A stretch of DNA of 64,000 bases from an uncultured Eubacteriales bacterium (lineage in GTDB: Bacteria; Bacillota; Clostridia; Oscillospirales; CAG-272): NCBI GenBank assembly GCA_934796165.1, contig CAKVOU010000005.1, positions 1-64,000 of the forward strand, in the 5' to 3' direction. A program made the translations under genes and the position numbers. The notes beneath the pieces are model-generated. The model saw nothing but the letters and a program-made list of their open reading frames with translations. It ran no database searches and was not told where the DNA came from. Each line of letters starts with the position of its first letter. Position 1 is the stretch's first letter. Positions 60,498 through 64,000 of this stretch are shown one piece after another.

Positions 60498-63400
60498 TAC
60501 ATCCGTGAAAAAAACGCTCGTCATCGGCTCCGGTCCCATTGTGATCGGGCAGGCGGCGGAATTCGACTACGCGGGCGCGCAGGCGTGCCGCGTTCTGAAG
60601 GAGGCGGGGGTCAATGTCGTCCTCGTCAACTCCAACCCTGCGACCATCATGACCGACCGCGTGATGGCGGACGAGATTTACCTGGAACCGCTCACCGAGG
60701 AAACGGTCGAGCGCATCATCGAAAAGGAAAAGCCGGACAGCCTGCTCGCAGGACTCGGCGGGCAGACGGGTCTGACGCTTGCCATGAAGCTCTATGAAAA
60801 AGGCTTTCTGCAATCCCACGGCGTGCGCCTGATCGGTACCAACGTGGACGCAATCGAGCGCGCCGAGGACCGGGAACGTTTCAAGGAAACCATGGAGCAG
60901 ATCGGCGAACCGGTCATCCCGTCGGACATCGCAGAGGACGTGGAAACGGCGGTGCGGGTGGCAGAGCGGATCGGGTATCCCGTCATTATCCGCCCCGCCT
61001 ATACGCTCGGCGGTGCGGGAGGCGGCGTGGCATACACCGAGGAGGAGCTGCGCGTCGTTGCGCATACGGGATTGGAGGCATCGCCGATCACCCAGATCCT
61101 TGTGGAGAAGTACATCTTCGGCTGGAAGGAAATCGAGTTTGAGGTCATGCGCGACGCGATCGGCAACGTCATCGCGGTGTGCAGCATGGAAAACCTTGAC
61201 CCGGTCGGCATTCATACGGGCGACAGCATTGTGGTTGCGCCGACGCTCACGCTTTCCGACAAGGAGTATCAGATGCTCCGCAGTGCGTCGCTCAACATCA
61301 TTACGGCGCTCGGCATCGTCGGCGGGTGTAACTGCCAGTTTGCGCTGAACCCCGACAGCTTTGAATACGCGGTGATTGAGGTCAACCCCCGCGTGTCGCG
61401 GTCGTCCGCGCTTGCCAGCAAAGCGACGGGCTACCCGATTGCCAAAATGACGGCGAAGATTGCGCTCGGCTATACGCTGGACGAAATCAGAAACGACATC
61501 ACGGGCAAGACCTGCGCCTGCTTTGAACCGACGCTTGACTACGTGGTGGTCAAGGTGCCCAAATGGCCCTTTGACAAGTTTGCCGGCGCGAGCCGCAGGC
61601 TGGGGACCCAGATGAAGGCGACGGGCGAGGTCATGGCGATTGCGCCGTCCTTTGAAGCGGCGCTCCTCAAGGCGATCCGCGGTGCGGAAATTTCACTGGA
61701 CACCCTGAACGCCCCGCCGGTTTCGTCTGCGCCGCTCATGGAACGACTTGCCACGCCGGACGACCGACGGATCTTCACGGTGTTTGAGGCAATCAAGAGC
61801 GGGATCAGCATCGAAGTGATTCACAGAATCACAAAGATCGACCGCTGGTTCCTCGAAAAGCTGAAGAAACTCGCCGGGTATGAAGCAAGCCTTGCCGCCG
61901 ACGGACTGACGGATGCTCTGTACGAAAGAGGGAAGCAGCTCGGTTACCCCGACGCGGCGCTGCTGCGGCTTTCGGGCGCGGAGAAGATTCCGTCCCCCCG
62001 TCACGCGGTCTACAAGATGGTGGACACCTGCGGTGCGGAATTCGACGCGGAAACGCCGTACTTTTATGCGACCTATGACCGCGTCTGTGAGTCGTGTGCC
62101 TTCCCGCGTTCGGGCAAACCCGTCGTTATCGTACTCGGCTCCGGTCCTATCCGGATCGGGCAGGGCATTGAATTCGACTATTCCTCCGTCCATTCGGTCA
62201 TGACGCTCAAGGAGCTTGGCTACGACGTGGTCATCATCAACAATAACCCGGAGACCGTCTCCACCGACTACGACACGGCGGACCGGCTGTATTTTGAGCC
62301 GCTGACCCCGGAGGATGTTATGAACGTCATCCGCGTGGAACACCCGGTCGGCGTGGTGGTCGCGTTCGGCGGGCAGACGGCGATCAAGCTGACCGGCTTT
62401 CTCGACAAGGCGGGTATTCCGATCCTCGGTACCTCCGCCGACGGAATCGACCTTGCAGAGGACCGCGAACGCTTTGACGAACTGCTCGAAGGATTCGGCA
62501 TCCGCCGTCCGAAGGGTATGGGCGTGAGAACTTTGGAGGAAGCGCTCGCGGCGGCGGATACGCTCGGCTATCCCGTGCTCCTGCGCCCGTCCTATGTCAT
62601 CGGCGGGCAGAATATGCAGATCGTACACAACGAACGGGAAGTGCGGCGGTACATGGAGCGTATCCTCGCGGGCGGCATTGAAAACCCCGTGCTGGTCGAT
62701 CAGTACCTGCCCGGCAAGGAGCTGGAGGTCGACGTGATTTCCGACGGGGAGGACGTGCTCATCCCCGGCATCATGCAGCACATTGAACGCGCGGGCGTAC
62801 ACAGCGGGGATTCCATCGCCGTTTATCCGCCGTACAGCATCAATGACCGCATGATCTCGGTGATCGTCGATTCCTCTAAAAAACTCGCGCTGGCGCTCGG
62901 TACCAAGGGACTCGTCAACATCCAGTATCTCATCTACGGCGGCGAACTTTACGTGATCGAGGTCAATCCCCGCGCGTCGCGTACCGTGCCGTACATCAGC
63001 AAGGTGACGGGCGTTCCCATGGTGGATATCGCCTCCCGCGTCATGCTCGGGGAGAAACTGAGCACGATCGGCTGCGGTACGGGGCTACACCCGGTTCCGC
63101 CGTACTGTGCGGTCAAGGTTCCGGTGTTCTCCTTTGAGAAACTGACCGACGCAAACTCGTATCTGGGACCGGAAATGAAGTCCACGGGCGAGGTGTTGGG
63201 GATCGGAAAGGATCTCGGCGAAGCGCTCTTCAAGGGACTGCTTTCCGCCGGTATGATCCTGCCCCCGGCACATAGGGGAGAGAAGGTCGGCTTCTTTGTC
63301 AGTGTGGACGAACACGACATGGGCGAGGTGGTCTCGCTTGCCAAGAAGCTGGACGATCTCGGGTTCCTCCTCTTTGCGACCAGGGACACCGCCGCGGCGA

Positions 63401-64000
63401 TCTCGACACTCGGGATTGACGTGACCGTTACGGACGCGATCGGGGACCGGGAAAGCACCTATGCGCTCCTGGAGAGCGGAAGGATTGGCTACATCGTTTA
63501 CACGGGTGCGCTTCAGGATTCGACGCTGGACGATTACATTGCGCTCCATCGCCGCGCACTGCGCCTGTCCATCCCGTGCCTGACTTCGCTCGATACGGCG
63601 AACGCGCTCGCGGATATGCTTGCAAGCCGCTATACACCGTACAACACCGAGCTGATCGACATCAACCGGATGCGGGCGGCGCGCGAGAAACTGCACTTCT
63701 CCAAAATGCAGGGGTGCGGCGACGACTACATCTTCATCGAAAACTTTGACGGGAGAATCACCTCGCCGGAGTCGCTTTGCGTGAATCTTTGCCGCGCACA
63801 TTACGGCGTGGGAGCGGACGGGATCGTATTGATTGAAAAATCGGCGGTCGCAGACGCGAAGATGCGGATCTTCAACCGCGACGGAAGCGAAGGAAAAATG
63901 GCGGGCAACGCCATCCGGTCGGTCGGCAAGTACCTCTATGACAACGGCTATGTGACCTCCGACTGCCTGACGGTGGAAACGGGAAGCGGTATCCGTAACC
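60487..64000 (+). CDS. carB: Carbamoyl-phosphate synthase large subunit fused to a diaminopimelate epimerase domain (partial)
   Basis: At least 1171 codons with no stop before the window ends. Residues 1-~1060 are a full CarB: two ATP-grasp halves (GSGPIVIGQAAEFDYAG and GSGPIRIGQGIEFDYSS) and the MGS-like allosteric domain to about SRYTPYNTELIDI. After an 8-residue link the same frame continues from residue ~1069 as diaminopimelate epimerase: KLHFSKMQGCGDDYIF, HYGVGADGIVLI, IFNRDGSEGKMAGNAIRSVGKYLYDNG. The normal MCGN(G/A)IRC loop is MAGNAIRS, so the catalytic Cys is Ala1139 and the second Cys is Ser1145. The GCGND start is GCGDD. A fusion of these two pathways is not one I know of. An internal ATG at 63670 has no ribosome-binding site. 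Confidence 0.88.
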   Translation, partial: MPIDTSVKKTLVIGSGPIVIGQAAEFDYAGAQACRVLKEAGVNVVLVNSNPATIMTDRVMADEIYLEPLTEETVERIIEKEKPDSLLAGLGGQTGLTLAMKLYEKGFLQSHGVRLIGTNVDAIERAEDRERFKETMEQIGEPVIPSDIAEDVETAVRVAERIGYPVIIRPAYTLGGAGGGVAYTEEELRVVAHTGLEASPITQILVEKYIFGWKEIEFEVMRDAIGNVIAVCSMENLDPVGIHTGDSIVVAPTLTLSDKEYQMLRSASLNIITALGIVGGCNCQFALNPDSFEYAVIEVNPRVSRSSALASKATGYPIAKMTAKIALGYTLDEIRNDITGKTCACFEPTLDYVVVKVPKWPFDKFAGASRRLGTQMKATGEVMAIAPSFEAALLKAIRGAEISLDTLNAPPVSSAPLMERLATPDDRRIFTVFEAIKSGISIEVIHRITKIDRWFLEKLKKLAGYEASLAADGLTDALYERGKQLGYPDAALLRLSGAEKIPSPRHAVYKMVDTCGAEFDAETPYFYATYDRVCESCAFPRSGKPVVIVLGSGPIRIGQGIEFDYSSVHSVMTLKELGYDVVIINNNPETVSTDYDTADRLYFEPLTPEDVMNVIRVEHPVGVVVAFGGQTAIKLTGFLDKAGIPILGTSADGIDLAEDRERFDELLEGFGIRRPKGMGVRTLEEALAAADTLGYPVLLRPSYVIGGQNMQIVHNEREVRRYMERILAGGIENPVLVDQYLPGKELEVDVISDGEDVLIPGIMQHIERAGVHSGDSIAVYPPYSINDRMISVIVDSSKKLALALGTKGLVNIQYLIYGGELYVIEVNPRASRTVPYISKVTGVPMVDIASRVMLGEKLSTIGCGTGLHPVPPYCAVKVPVFSFEKLTDANSYLGPEMKSTGEVLGIGKDLGEALFKGLLSAGMILPPAHRGEKVGFFVSVDEHDMGEVVSLAKKLDDLGFLLFATRDTAAAISTLGIDVTVTDAIGDRESTYALLESGRIGYIVYTGALQDSTLDDYIALHRRALRLSIPCLTSLDTANALADMLASRYTPYNTELIDINRMRAAREKLHFSKMQGCGDDYIFIENFDGRITSPESLCVNLCRAHYGVGADGIVLIEKSAVADAKMRIFNRDGSEGKMAGNAIRSVGKYLYDNGYVTSDCLTVETGSGIRN

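Noticed and set aside
63670..64000. Separate dapF gene starting at the internal ATG 63670
   Set aside because: There is no ribosome-binding site before it and no stop codon ends carB first, so a fused product is the simpler reading.

Overview
The window is a GC-rich, gene-dense chromosomal stretch that looks like an anaerobic, Gram-positive-type Clostridia genome (Oscillospirales/Christensenellales-like; this placement is an inference). Supporting signs are lipoprotein lipoboxes, extended -10 promoters, a split archaeal/clostridial-type glutamate synthase, an ANTAR regulator beside glutamine synthetase, YqeG, TepA, PlsY, PduL, the GGGtGRT pair and a PadR/HAAS/DUF4097 operon. No phage, transposase or CRISPR array was seen. 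The few mobile-like signals are short GC-rich palindromic repeats between genes.

Layout. 0-2 kb: a large type IV pilin-like protein with a probable beta-helix body. 2-10.3 kb: a nitrogen-assimilation block. A minus-strand operon (glutamine amidotransferase, FMN/ferredoxin and GXGXG parts of a split glutamate synthase, glutamine synthetase, ANTAR antiterminator) diverges from asparagine synthetase, and asparaginase follows. Both divergent promoters are near-perfect, and each is followed by a terminator-bearing leader sharing one motif, which fits ANTAR control. 10.5-19.8 kb: galT, aroK, tRNA-Gly, a tandem-repeat gap, pfkA, pncC, mscS and two radical-SAM genes. 20-27 kb: carbohydrate genes (raffinose-synthase-type GH36, a GH73-like glucosaminidase, alpha/beta hydrolase, fucI-fucU). 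26.8-32.1 kb: minus-strand housekeeping genes (methyltransferase, plsY, aminopeptidase P, Nfo-like TIM barrel, yqeG). 32.3-32.6 kb: tRNA-Gly/Arg/His cluster. 32.8-36.7 kb: WYL regulator, small genes, PadR/HAAS/DUF4097 operon. 37.1-41.0 kb: a DUF4358-SGNH/MBOAT/DHHW cell-surface acylation operon. 41.3-46.4 kb: two-component system, lipoprotein serpin, TepA, pduL. 46.4-52.1 kb: a degenerate SGNH protein, the GGGtGRT pair, a lipoprotein, an amidohydrolase, a zinc-ribbon protein and a 29-residue Cys-rich membrane peptide.

52.2-64 kb is an arginine regulon: argG, argC, argJ, argB, argD, argF, carA and carB, preceded by three ArgR-type boxes. The last gene runs off the window. Its frame passes without a stop from a complete carbamoyl-phosphate synthase large subunit into a diaminopimelate epimerase domain whose expected catalytic cysteine is alanine. 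This CarB-DapF fusion is the most unusual thing in the window.

Other points worth attention: a glutamine synthetase whose active-site flap glutamate appears to be lysine, a likely AUC start codon in the MBOAT gene, and a probable SGNH pseudoenzyme behind pduL.
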